NCBI GenBank assembly: GCA_009733775.1
Contig: WOGZ01000274.1
Location: 1-44,553, forward strand
Source: Alectoria sarmentosa
Taxonomy: Eukaryota; Ascomycota; Lecanoromycetes; Lecanorales; Parmeliaceae
Length of the DNA stretch: 44,553 nt
Direction of reading: 5' to 3'
Position 1 is the first letter of the stretch. Every line of letters begins with the position of its first letter. This document shows positions 11,601-23,900 of the stretch, piece after piece. Under the pieces are notes generated by a model that saw only the letters and a list, made by a program, of their open reading frames with translations, was not told the origin of the DNA and ran no database searches. The translations under genes and the position numbers were made by a program.

Positions 11601-12290
11601 TCGTAATTAATTTTTTTGTTATAACAATAATATTAAATATAAATGATATGATAAATTCGAGAGAATATAATAATCGGACGACGAAGAGAGCGTGAAGATT
11701 TTAAATTTATTTATTTATAAATGTCAATTTTTGACATTATTGTATATTATGCGCATGAATTAATGTTATATTACGTTTTCGAAAATCAATTTTATAAATT
11801 TGTCATAATATGATTGCAAATGAATTATTTCGTTTTAAATGTTTTAATCAAAGCGATCATTTAAGTTGACTTTGAATATAAGATTTTTATAAATAATTTA
11901 TTACAATTAATCTTTCATAATTTATATCATTAATTATAATGAAACGAAAATCGATTTGTTTTTTTTTAACTTCTCGAAATATAATAATAACGCATCAAAT
12001 AAATTAAGATATTATTGATAAATGATTAAAAATCGAAATGTTAGATTTTGTTTTATGATAATGAATATTTCGAAAAGTGCGAATCGAATTGTTTAATATA
12101 TGACTTTTTTATTTAATAACATTTTCGTTATTTTTCGATAATTCGTGTGCAAAATATTAATTTTGAAATCGTTAAATAAAAAAATTAATCAAAAACGATT
12201 TTATTTTTGATTTGAAATTCATATCGATGTTTATTTTTATTAAAAAAGATAACGACGTTGTTAAAAATGACATATTTAAACGTAATTTTA
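8640..12290. other. Featureless AT-rich sequence
   Basis: I find no convincing coding frame over these 3.6 kb; the short open frames (8721-8939, 9068-9250) lack family resemblance. Around 9700-9900 there is a slightly less mutated patch containing AGGGTCCTTTAAAATGCCGC and two GAGCATAT repeats. From ~10000 rightwards the plus strand carries more G than C (12001-12060 has 8 G and 1 C), the reverse of the Copia-A region. Part of it may be the 3' body of the minus-strand transposase-like relic. Confidence 0.4.
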
Positions 12291-12299
12291 TTAAAATGT

Positions 12300-13500
12300 A
12301 AATTTATATGTATATTGAATCAGCTCATAAAATTGTGATAAATTGTTATTTTTTTAAAGATTTTGTTATTGATTGAGAATGATTTCGTCAAAACATTAAA
12401 ATTAAATTTGTTAAAATTTCATAATTTATTGTTTTCGAATTTAATACTCATTTTAAATTCTTTGTCGAAATTATCTTAAAATATAATAAACGTATTTTTT
12501 GAAGAGTTGAAAAGCTCGTTTTTTTTAAAATCGAATATTAAAATAAAAGTCGCGTATTGATAAAGATGTTGAAATGCTTTTTTGATAAAGCGAAAAATGA
12601 TAAATAATTCGAATTGATTTTGATTGTTTATGTTATGCGATAAAATAACAATGTTATTTTTGATTATTAATATATAACATTAAATAATAAAGTCGATAAC
12701 ATTTAAATTAAAATTCGAATAAATCGTAATTTTTATAATTTTGAGATATAAAGATTGAATTCAACGTTATTATAATCAAATATATAATAAAATCGATATG
12801 ATAATCGATAATCATGCGCATTTTTATATTTTGTAACTTTTAAAATGATATGTTAATGATTAAAATTTATTTTATATAAATGAAAATGAAAAGTGTTTAA
12901 ACTCAATAACATAAATAATGAAATCATTTTAAATGAAAATGATATCGATGAGACAATATTGCGTTTGTTTAATTATGTTTACGAATTCGAAATGCGTAAC
13001 ATTTATAAATTTAAAACGAATAATATTTAATAATGAAATGATACGAATTAATAAAGTTTGCTTTTCGCTTATTTTTAAAACTTCAAAATATGTTTACGCT
13101 TTTATTGTTATAAAAGTCTTTATATGTTTTTTTAAACAATATTTTGTGATAATATCGCGTATTAAATAAAATGTTAAACGTTAAATTAATCTTTTGCAAT
13201 TTCGTGATAAAACATTTTTTATATTCACGATTCGTTAATAAAGAATTAAAATCAAAATTCTTTATTTGTTGTTTTATATTTTTGATAAAAATTATAATGT
13301 ACACATAAAACATATATTTGACGTTATTAATTTCGATAATAACGTTTTTATTTAAAATTATCAAATTAGATTTAAGCATTTTAATAACATCGAAAAAATT
13401 ATTAATATAAAAATTTAACGTTAAAGATAATACATTTGCACATTTTTTGCGTTCTCTTCAATTAAATTTAACAATTATAACATAAATGCTTATTATCATT
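12300..13500 (-). pseudogene. Decayed DNA-transposase-like protein (tentative)
   Basis: The minus strand from ~13460 downwards reads KKCANVLSLTLNFYINNFFDV, then NVIIEINNVKYMFYVYIIIF, a run ending IKQQIKNF, YKKCFITKLQKINLTFNILF and TRYYHKILFKKTYKDF. Further on, in other frames, come HFEFVNIIKQTQYCLIDIIF (~12990-12930) and FKHFSFSF..NKF.SLTYHFKSY (~12900-12830). By memory this order resembles large fungal transposase-like proteins with a GDMPQQ...GCRFC...GRYHHE block, a later PHSE(Y/F) block and an FPFPPGW block, but here most key residues are altered. The family cannot be fixed (CACTA/Tnp2-like or KDZ-like). Ends and terminal inverted repeats were not found. Stops and frame changes make it non-functional. 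Confidence 0.4.
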
Positions 13501-13647
13501 TAATACATATTTCGATATAATTCAAATATATTAATAAAGATTATTAAAAATAAATAAATAATCGAAGATTTTGAAAAATTGATTAAATGAACTCGATCGT
13601 GAATTATAAATTTTAATTTTGCGCGAAAAAATGAGAATTATATAAAC
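13500..13647. other. Junction into 5.9 kb repeat copy 2
   Basis: AT-rich sequence between the transposase-like relic and the second long repeat. Nothing specific is seen. Similarity to the left flank of copy 1 begins at about 13648. Confidence 0.4.
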
Positions 13648-14149
13648 AAATGAGTATTTTTGATTTTATTATTTCAAATAATTTTTATAGTAAAACGATT
13701 TTTATAAATAAATAACTTTTTGATCGTAGGATCTTCGTAACGATAATTAAAAAAAATGTTAATTTTTTAATAATGAATCTGTTATTAATTAAAATGCATA
13801 AAGTTTTTATTTAATAAAAACAATTCTTTAACGCTGAAATGAAAAGAGATAAAATAATTATTTTAATTCAATTGAAATTATAATAAAAACATTAAAGAAT
13901 TAATTAAAATAAAGATAACTTTTAAAATCATTACATTATTGATAAAGTTTTTTTTCACAGCGTAAACTTTATCAAAATGATATTTTGATAAACGATATTA
14001 ATAATTAATTTATAAATAACGATAATAAACGTAATTTGATAATAATATAATCTTTATAATATTCTTATTTTTTGCGTATTTTTCAAAATAAGATTTGATA
14101 AAAATTGTTTAAATTATAGAATAATATAATTCGTTAAATCTGTTAACGA

Positions 14150-15535
14150 AATGCGTTAATTTAATGTATATTTTAATATAATATGAATTTATCGAGAGTG
14201 CGATTTTAAAACGATGTATAAAATTAAAAAAATATATCATTTTAATAACAAACTTATTGATATTTTGTGCGTTTTATATAAATTATTATTAATTTATAAT
14301 GATCATTTTTTGTTTTTATAATTTTATAATAAAGAGTTGTTAATGTATATATTTTTTGATAATGTTAATTATTCGAGAATTTTTTTTTAAGGTTTATATA
14401 TTATCAAAAAATTCAAAAATCTTAAATAAACTTTCATAATCATATTTGTTAACATTTATAATTTGATATTATAAATCAAAAGTTATAATAAAAGATTTAA
14501 GTTTCATGTTAATTCAAGCATAAAATATTTTTTCAAATAAATCAATAATCGATATGCGATAAAATAATGAAAATATAAAATTTTAATTTTTCTCATTTTA
14601 TTCGAGCGTTAATTTATTAAAATCATTTATAAAGTCTTTTATAAAAAGTTTTAAAAAAGATGAGATAGATAAAGCATCGATTAATAAAGATTTTATTAAA
14701 TCTATATCATCATGTTTAATGATATCATTAATCGAATTATTAAACGATATATTATTAATCAAATTAAATAATGTGTTAATGATAATTATTACATTTTGTC
14801 GAAATTAATATCGTTAACGTCTTTTCAATTGCGCGCACATTTATTTTATTATCAAATTTCGTTATTTTATTAAGCATAATAAAATGTTTATATTTTATAT
14901 TTTAATTAAAAAATGTCATAAATTCATTTTTTTCATAATTTGTTTATTCAAATTCATTTTTTGTTTCGTATTTTATAAAACGTTAACGTTTTTAATTCTT
15001 TATAATTCGAAATTTTAATTATTTATAATCGATATATCGAAAATTTATGTTTTTTTTTTATAATGAGAATTTAAGTATATTATTCGTAAAACGTGACATT
15101 ATAAGAAATTTAACGAATAAAGAGAAGAAGAACGAAGACATTGACGATGAAATCGAGACGAATAAAGATGATAAAATAATATATAAATCGTTATATCGTT
15201 TGTTTTATTTAATGTCGTTATCAATTTTGAAATGTTTAAAAAGATATACGAAGATGTGAGATATTATTAAAACGTAAAATTCGAAATCAATAACATTATT
15301 AAATGTTATTGCATATGTGTTATGATGACGTAATGTTTATTATTATAATAATGTTAATTTATTCATTATTATCATTATGTTACGATTATCAATTTTGTAA
15401 TTTACGAAAAAAACATAATTCATTAATTATATTTATGAATTTATTCAATTGTTTCATTAAGCGTTTCTTTATAAATGATATAATTTCTTATTTTTACGCA
15501 ATTCAATTTATTTATATCTTGAATTAATACGCGTA
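14150..15535 (+). pseudogene. Unrecognised protein relic, 5' block (copy 2)
   Basis: Counterpart of 928-2320. Readable pieces are SLIELLNDILLIKLNN near 14725-14775, FFYNENLSILFVKRDIIRNL and EDIDDEIETNKDDKIIYKSL (15047-15259), and CYDYQFCNLRKKHNSLIIFM (15303-15527). The best plus-strand frames agree with copy 1. The protein is rich in Asp, Glu and Lys where not mutated. No known motif is recognised. Confidence 0.5.
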
Positions 15536-16489
15536 ATTTATAATAAATTCAATATTTATGCAATATTATTAATTAATCTTGAAAATAAATTATTAATTAA
15601 TTATAAGTTTTGAATGTTGAGTTACGATTGAAATATAAATAACGTGCATAACATTTATATTAAAATATTAATGTATGAAATAATCGTATAATTTTATATA
15701 ATGTTTTATAAAAAAGTGTGATATTGAGAAATAAATGTATATTGAAATTATTAATTTGTTTTAATTGAGATTACGCTTATATTATCGTTATTGAAAAAAA
15801 CGTTGAAATGCGTTAAAATCTTATAAAAAAAGATTTATGAGAATTTGATTTATGAAATCGTGTGATAATTATTCAAAATGAGATGTTTGTTTATTTTTTA
15901 TATTCAAAATCTTCGAAATAAAATAATGTAGATTATGTAATAATATAAATTATGTATCTTCATAAATAGATAATCTCGCTTTATTTTTATGTTAAATTTT
16001 GAATTTTCATAATATTAATTTTTATTTTGTGTGTATTAATAATATTTATAATGAGACATAAAGTAAATAATTTTCAAATTAAATCATAAAGTCAATTAAT
16101 TTCATAAATATTATAAAAATTAAACGTCTTATTTATTAAATGTGTTAAATTAAACATAATCGAGAATATATAAAATAATCAAAATTTAAAAAAGAAAATT
16201 AACGCAACGTCGTTAAAAATCAATGTAACAATTAAAGCAAATGCAATAATTGAAATAAATGTAACGTCAATTCATATTTCAAATCGAAAAAACACGAAAA
16301 CAAAAGATGAAATTTTTACATTTTGATAGATTTCGAAAAAGAAATTTGTATAAAATGACGACGATGAATAAAATTTTGATTTTTTTATATTTATAAAACG
16401 TAAATTATTTCTCGAAAAGGTTAATCTTTATGCTCTTTAATCTTTTTAATTTTATTAATTAATTATTTATTTAAAATTAAAACATTTTA

Positions 16490-17640
16490 AAAATTAATGA
16501 TGTTTTAAATTGAATTAACGATGTTGATGAAATTAATAAAGATAATACGAAATTTGAAAAGATCGCTGAAAATGAAAAGTGTCGTATAAATAAAAAATTA
16601 AATGTTATAAATTCGCGCTCGATAAGAAAATTTAAAAATAATTTTTCGCAAATTTTTGATTTAAATCGCATAAACAAGTTTATTATAAATGTGTATAACA
16701 CATTAAATGAGTTATAAAATGAATATCGTTTTCATTATTTTCGACATTTTACGCTTGATTTTAGGTTATAAATTATATGATAAATTTAAAAAGATGCAAT
16801 TAGAAAATATGATTAAGAATGAAATCTTTTTTAAATGCGCGTTGATAATTATTATGTAAATTGAAAAGATCGTTACATCGCATATATGAAAATATAATTT
16901 CATTATTTTTTGAATTTCAATTTTAAAATTAACGTATTTTATTAACATTTTGTATGAGAATATATAAAGAAAATTGAAAAAAACATTATTTAAATTTGTT
17001 TCGATGTTAAAACGCTCGCAAAGCTATTTTCAAATTATTATTTTATTAATTTATTTGCGTATATGTTCGATTTTATGAATGAATGTGTCGACATTAACGA
17101 CATAAATAATTAAAATCTTATTTGACATTTTTTTTTAAAAGTAAATGTGCATTTTTGATATGCGATAATTGTCAAAAGTTTTTTTTTTTTTTTAAACATT
17201 TTTTGCATATTTATTACGCGATATAAATTAATGATAAATTGAAATGCGAATATAAAAATATTACGCGATTTTTTTTATTAACATAAAACGCTTCTCAAAT
17301 GATTTCATAAAATGAACATTTTAAAATATTATGATAATCTTTTTGTGCGCGAGCTCGTGCGTGTCAAATTCAAATTTTATATATATGAAAATGTTGTTGT
17401 TGAAGATCTCATTTCGTTTTCGAATAATAATAACGATTATTTGTTTTGTGACACATTTTCATTATTATTTATTTCGCGAAATAAAAAACGCGTTATTGAA
17501 TAAATTAAAAGTCGTCAAATTTTCAAAATGCTCGAATCAAAAATTGAATTGCGATGTGTTCAGGTTTATGTGCATTTTTGTGTGCATATCTGTGTGTCGT
17601 TAAGATGATTTGTTTATTGTTATATTACGATTTCGATATA
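16490..17640 (+). pseudogene. Unrecognised protein relic, middle block (copy 2)
   Basis: This is the clearest part of the unknown protein. From ~16510 the plus strand reads INDVDEINKDNTKFEKIAEN, INKKLNVINSRSIRKFKNNF, HYFRHFTLDF and, after several stops, DVKTLAKLFSNYYFINLFAY-like sequence. It ends with an ATG-started run of 63 codons at 17312-17503 containing YDNLFVRELVRVKFKFYIYE, VVVEDLISFSNNNNDYLF and FISRNKKRVIE. Open frames on the minus strand (16477-16701, 16766-16948) are shadows. The protein family is unknown. Confidence 0.55.
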
Positions 17641-17879
17641 TGCGATAACGAATAATATTAAAGCTCTATTTTGTTAAATAATGATCATGATATAAAAAAT
17701 ATGATATGAAATATAATTTAAGAGGTTTTTTATTGATGACATTATGTTGAAAACGATATATGATATTAAATTTACGTTATCTAATTATGCGATACGTTTT
17801 AAATTAAAATGTTTATTATATTTTTAAATATCTTATATAATAAGCAAATAGCAATAAAAAAACAAAAATTAAAACATCT

Positions 17880-18360
17880 CTCTTACGCTTTTAATAATAA
17901 ATTTCAATTATCATTTATTATGAATTTTATGATTATGAAAATGATTATTTTTATTAAAAACGACATTTTCGCGTTTTTTCACATTATAATTGCGCTGATG
18001 AAATGCAAATATTATTTTAACATTTGAAAATGTCTTATAAATCGCTTCGGGCATTTCGAATTATTTTAATGTCGATTTAATATCGATTTAACATTAATCA
18101 ACATATCGAATTACGTTGAAAATAAATTTATTATAAAACATGTTTAACATTTATCGTTTTAAATCAACATAAACTGTTTCTCTTTTCTTTTAAATCATTA
18201 TATTAACATTTTCGCATTTACGTTTATGTTTCAGATTAAATAAAAATTATATATTATTATTATAATGTTATCGCTTTATAAACGCATGTTTAAATGTTAA
18301 ATTTTCGATTTGAAAATGAATATGATTTTTCTTTTCGCTTTTTTCTTCGCTTCAAAAAAA
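17880..18360 (+). pseudogene. Unrecognised protein relic, 3' block (copy 2)
   Basis: Counterpart of 4690-5140. It reads NDIFAFFHIIIALMKCKYYF, a stop, KCLINRFGHFELF and NIDLTLINISNYVE. The copy is shorter than copy 1 by small deletions near 18120-18360. It is not functional and the function is unknown. Confidence 0.45.
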
Positions 18361-18803
18361 CAAAATATAACATTTTTGAATTTGCGTTATCATCAAATGA
18401 TATGATTTACACACATTTAATATAATTAACATTAAAATCATAAAATCGCGATTTTAATAATAAGATAATAATATAAAATCAAAAAATGTGATTTTATTTG
18501 AAATATTGAGAATATAATGTCAAAGAAGATTTATACGCATAACGTTCGCGTTTATAATATATAATGAACAATGTTATGATGAGACGTGACATGTCTTTAA
18601 ATAAATAAAGCGTTGAAAGATTGCAAAGACGTTTGAGACATTTAATATAACGATAAAAAAAAGATAAAAAGAAGAAAAGCGAAAATAGAGTTAATCTTTA
18701 AAAGCAATTCGGCATTATAAATATGATAATAAAGATTATTTTGATAATTTATTTCTAAACATTCTTTCGTGAAAAAAAAATCGTGACATCGAGCACGAAT
18801 TAT

Positions 18804-19005
18804 CGTTTATAATTATTACGCGATAAACAATTAAATCATATTAAAAACTTGTTCAGAGCGCGATTTATAAATAAGGCTTATAATGTGATTAATAAGTTGA
18901 ATTATCGTTTACAATTATTACGTGATAAATAATTAAATCATATCAAAAACATGTTTAAAGCGCGATTTATAAATAAGATTGATAACGTTGTTCATAATTA
19001 ATAAA
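18804..19005 (+). repeat. 102-bp in-frame tandem repeat (two units), copy 2
   Basis: Units start at 18804 (CGTTTATAATTATTACGCG) and 18906 (CGTTTACAATTATTACGTG), again exactly 102 bp apart. Translation gives LLRDKQLNHIKNLF in unit 1 and LLRDK-stop-LNHIKNMF in unit 2. So the tandem duplication predates the duplication of the whole 5.9 kb unit. Confidence 0.75.
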
Positions 19006-19556
19006 GTAATAAAACAAAGTGAGATGTGACGATATAAAACGAATATATGTTTTTTGATAATGCGTTTATCGTTTAGATGTGTGAAATAAGAAAGATGTTA
19101 TTTAATGAAAAACATGATAACATCGCATCAATAAATTCGATAAAATGCACGATATCTAATCGTTGATTAATAACATTTATATCGTAAAATAAGTTAATTT
19201 AATTGTGATATGTTAAAAAAATTATATAAATGATGATGCGATAACAATATATAATAAGCATTATGATATAAAAAAGCATAAAAATTGACTCGATAACGCC
19301 ATATCGACACTTTATTAACAAATTGTTGAAACATTATTGATTAATTGTCGACATTTAAATACGTTAAATATAATAATATAATAAAAATTTAAATAACAGT
19401 TTATTATTATTAAAAATATGTTTCAAGTGCATTTCTATCATCATATTATTAAGAACTTTTAAAAATGTTACGAGTTTATTAAAAGAGTGTTTCTATAAAC
19501 ATTTAAATAACTAATTGTCGATAAGACATTTATCAACGTTAAAGGCTTCTTAAAAT

Positions 19557-20616
19557 ATTCATTATTATGATTATAATTGTTTTTAAACATTTTATACTTA
19601 TCGCAATGAGACAATCAATTGTAAAGATCTTCATTCAATTAATTTCTTTAAAATAAACAATTCTCATTTGCAAGATGATCTTTAAGTTTAAACGATCATA
19701 ATTCGAAATTCGAGAGTTAAAAGCCGCTCAATCCTCGGCGAATCGAAATTATCCGTTTTTAATCGAGCTCATATATGATTATACGATCGAATCATGATAA
19801 AATCTTTATAATATTGTCAATTTTTTTGCGTAAAACACATTAAATAAAAAAGAATACGCTTTTATTTTTATGACATTTTATCAAATTAATAATTTACATT
19901 TTTAACGATATATCGAATTAATAACATAAATTGAATAATTAAATGTCAACATCATTATCAATTTGATTATCGTTTAAAACAATTCAAAGTTGATTTCATT
20001 ATCATTTAAACGCTTAAAAACTTATTTGAAATCAAAAATAATAAACTTTATGTGTCAAAGTTAACGTTTTAATTTCAAAAACCTTTTAAAAAAAGAGATT
20101 GAGATTTTATTATCGAATTCTTTATTCATTATTAATAACATTTTATTATCATAATCATAAAATCTAATTAATCTCAATCTCACGATAATAATCATTAAAA
20201 CGAATATCTTAAATTCGAATTTTTGATTAAACAACATAAAAAGAATGCGAATTCTTTAAAAAGATTTATATATTTATAATTACACTTAATACAATTTTAA
20301 TCGAATTCAATTTTTATTATTAAATTTAAAGTCAAATTTTTCGTATTATTGACATCATTTTATTGCAATATTATCGTTTAAATTTATTATTAATCTTCGC
20401 ATAAACACTTCTCATTATTATTGCAAAACCTTAAAACATAACGATAACAATTAATTAATATCGATAAAAATTTAAACGATTCTGATGAAGATTGATAGAG
20501 CATTTATTTCACTCTTTTTATATTATCGTTATACGATAACGATAACGACTTTAAAGTCAACGAGAAATCATTTAACGCCTTAAACGATATCAAAATCTTT
20601 GATTTACGCGTTAAAG
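19557..20616. other. AT-rich spacer left of Gypsy-1
   Basis: No gene is seen. This is the left half of the locus that was split when Gypsy-1 inserted; the right half is 28045-28252, so it may contain the degraded 5' LTR or leader of Copia-A. No second copy of it could be found near 32.7-33.4 kb, so no Copia-A LTR is called. Confidence 0.4.
20095..20181. repeat. Inverted repeat GAGATTGAGATT / AATCTCAATCTC
   Basis: Perfect 12-bp arms at 20095-20106 and 20170-20181 enclose a 63-bp loop. The left arm is itself GAGATT twice. It is not linked to any element boundary and its significance is unknown. Confidence 0.7.
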
Positions 20617-20621
20617 GCAAA
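20617..20621. repeat. Target site duplication GCAAA, left side of Gypsy-1
   Basis: Five bases GCAAA directly precede the 5' LTR and recur exactly after the 3' LTR at 28040-28044. Five base pairs is the usual Ty3/Gypsy target duplication, so the two LTRs belong to one insertion. Confidence 0.9.
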
Positions 20622-20812
20622 TGTTATGGCCACTGCAAAAGCCTTTTGTAAAAACCTCTTGCAGACGCTCCTGTCTAGCCTAGGGAAGAACGGAGAGACT
20701 AAATCAAGTTAATATTAACATCTTCACTCCTCTTTGCTATTTAAGATAAGATTTCAAATAAAATCAAATAAGACTTTTACACATTTCATGATTATTATAA
20801 CTGATTATCACA
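20622..20812 (+). repeat. Gypsy-1 5' LTR (191 bp)
   Basis: Starts TGTTATGG and ends ATCACA (TG...CA). It aligns to 27849-28039 without any gap. The central block GTCTAGCCTAGGGAAGAAC is unchanged between the two LTRs, while 31 other positions differ, all C/T or G/A. The primer-binding site expected directly downstream (from GATAATAATAACATC) could not be matched to a tRNA by eye. Confidence 0.93.
20738..20746 (+). promoter_or_regulatory. TATA-like element in Gypsy-1 LTR
   Basis: CTATTTAAG lies in the LTR and is conserved in the other LTR (27964-27972), where neighbouring bases have mutated. Its position, ~75 bp before the LTR end, suits an LTR promoter. This is inference from position and sequence only. 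Confidence 0.4.
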
Positions 20813-20950
20813 GATAATAATAACATCTTATTATATCAGCTATCGTATTCACCATTACAATCGAATATTAACATCAAAGTTCTCTCATCAACTCATCATC
20901 ATTGTATCAAACTCATATCGATTTAAAGTTTATTATAACAAGGTCCGTCC

Positions 20951-23900
20951 TTGTTAAGCAAAAAAGCATTCACGATAACGTCGTTCAATACATTCATTAC
21001 TACACCCCATCTAAATATATTTATTGTACGAATTGCATTTCAAATCTACTTCTTCATTGATGTTATTAATTATACGCATTTACACGAGATCTCATACGAA
21101 GCAAACCTTATTATCGAATACATTTGTGTTAATTATATTCATTTTAAGTCAATAACCTTTATTATTATTATAATTATTATTATAATTCGTTCATTTAAAC
21201 GTTTTATTTCAACAAAATCGTTTAACTTTTCACTTAATTAAGTTACGAACATTATTATCTTTAAATAATTAATTCGAATTTTCATTAATCGTATATACGA
21301 TTATAAAAGCTTATCGCAATTAATAATTTACATTCGCTAATAAGATTCTTCTTTTATTAAAAACACATCAATTCGATCACGATTATTTATTATTTTATCT
21401 ATCTTAATCATCTTTATTATCATAAAAAATACGTTTGTTATCTTAACGAAAAAAATAATTTACGATCGACTTATCGAATCGAAATTATCAATAATGATAA
21501 ATGAGATTATCGTTTATAAAATCGTCAGCGAGTTCGTATAAACAATTTTGATTCAATTTGTTATTGTTACGTAAGCTATCGAAGCCGAAATTATGAAAAT
21601 TATTACAATTATTTCACTTGTTACGATTTTATTTATTACACGATAAAATTTAAACGAATTAAGATTTTTCGATTCGAAATATGATAATAAGATCATTTAT
21701 AACGAAGCTGTTATTATCGAACATATCGATAAAAATACTTATTTTCGTAACGTTCATTTGTTTATTAATCGTGTTAAACAATTTGTTCTTATTCGAGAAA
21801 ACTTGATATGTGAAAATTTATAATTGTTTTTGCGTGACTCTGCTTTGTTATGATGAATTTCTAAACTTTTTAACATTGAACGTCGCATTATCAATTATGA
21901 TAAGGACCTTGATGAATAAAGTAAATTATTTATCAAACGTTTCAAACAATCATCGTTTGTAATTATAAAGTCTTTTTTCAAGAAAATTTACATTATACGA
22001 GATGTTTTCAATAAACGTGAATTTTGTAACTTTACTCAACGTATGTTACGTATTGTTAAAAATGTTAAAATTAATAATATTTATTCACAATTAAACATGA
22101 TCTACACGAACATCGAATTAAGTTTAAAAATGTTTTTATAACGACTTATCGAACGCTTCATTATCGATTCATTTCTCATTAAAATAAATGATCATAAATA
22201 TAAATAATGAACCTATGTTAACAAAAGAGTCGATTCATATCGATTTGAAAAATTATAACATCGTGATAATTCTAATAATAAATAACGTTTTACTTATCAA
22301 AATCAAGATTAATACACTTTTCATCAACCTTTCTTTAATGATATATCGTATCGTTTAAAAAGAGATGATTATTAAGATTCTCGACTTTATAAAAGTAATA
22401 ATCCTTATAACGATAATAATAAATCATTTTTTTCGATAAAATTCTTATTTTCATCAAGATCTCCGTCGAATTCTTTTTATCAAAATAATCTTAATAATTA
22501 ATCTTAATAATTATAATAATATCAATCTTATTAATTACGGCAATAAAGTTAACCTTCATTTGACAAATCACCGTTATAAATCATAGACGTTAACGAAAAT
22601 GCAAATCAATTTCTTGATTAAAGAACATTTATGAACCCATACTCATCAAGAAACGATCAAGGCCTCAAAGAGTTTAATCGAAATTCGTTCAAAAAGCCCT
22701 TTATTATTGTTAAAGCCTATCATATCGAAAATCAAAAAAATACGCCTTTGAATGATTAAGAGGATTATTAACAATATGAGGATGTTTTTTATCAGAATGT
22801 CTCTGCGAAAGACTTCGATGAATTTATCAATCACATTATTATTAATCAAATTATTACGAAAGGCTATAACGAGCAAAACGATGAGTATTAAAATAATTCT
22901 ATCGAAGCACATTTTATAACCAAACCTTCATTTAAACACAAAATCATTTGTCGACTTTGTAAAAGCACGTTTTTTTCGAATAACAAGCTTCATAAGCATC
23001 TAACTGAGTGTTTATGAAAACTTATTATAAACGATATTACGACATTTATCGCAAGCAATCAAATAATTACGAAACTTATTATAAACATTACATAAATAAC
23101 ATTCTCGATTCAAATCATTGAATTTATTATTATGAATCAATTTACCTCTGAACGTGCGTTTTGTAATTATCGCTTTGTTATGATAAAGATGTCATTAATT
23201 TATCAAGATCGTTTATACGAATTTTGCTTTGATATCGAATGCATTATGTCATTAATCGATTATATTTTTTTCAATTAAATCATCGAGGAAAAAGACCTTT
23301 ATATCGATATCAAAAAGATCTCTTCTATCAAGATACGTGAATTAAATATAAAAAAACATAATGCATGCGAATATGTTATTATTCTTATATATATATTCAT
23401 CATTAACAAAAACGGCAACGTCGCATTAATTCGACGAGAAATTCACATTGTTGATAATCTTTTTGTTAAAGCATTCATCGACATTAACATTATGAAATTC
23501 AAAACAATTATTCTCGACACGAACAAAGACCTAATTATCATTGAATCGTGTGATTTATTTTAAGTTTCAATGTTTATGATAACAAAGAATTCAAAGACTG
23601 ACGTTGTCATCAAAAACAAAACACGTTATTCAATATCAACATATTCCTTTTTGATCGTATCTATTAAACATATCGTTTTATCATTAAAACGAAACTTTAT
23701 TTTTGAATTAAATTAATTAAACGCTCTTACAATCTCAATAAGCATCATTGATAATAACTTATTAAGTCAAGATATCATAATACGTAATGACATTAATTTA
23801 TCAATCACGTTTATCAAACACGCTCGATTTGACAAAATGTTTAAATACGAAATATAAGAATGTTTTCAAATCGATCTAAAACACGCCCCTTTAATAAACA

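Larger units (their letters stand above)
13648..19556 (+). repeat. 5.9 kb long direct repeat, copy 2
   Basis: Second copy of 426-6345 in the same orientation, with differences almost all C/T or G/A. The two copies show opposite strand preference in places: copy 1 keeps more C and copy 2 more G on the plus strand. The right end (TAACTAATTGTCGATAAGAC near 19509) continues into AT-rich DNA and lacks the minisatellite found at the end of copy 1. Confidence 0.85.

Noticed and set aside
12933..13169. Plus-strand 78-codon frame
   Set aside because: It opposes the transposase-like minus-strand relic, which has better peptide resemblance.
20813..20860. tRNA primer-binding site after the Gypsy-1 5' LTR
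   Set aside because: The sequence after the LTR (GATAATAATAACATC) could not be matched to any tRNA 3' end and is likely mutated.
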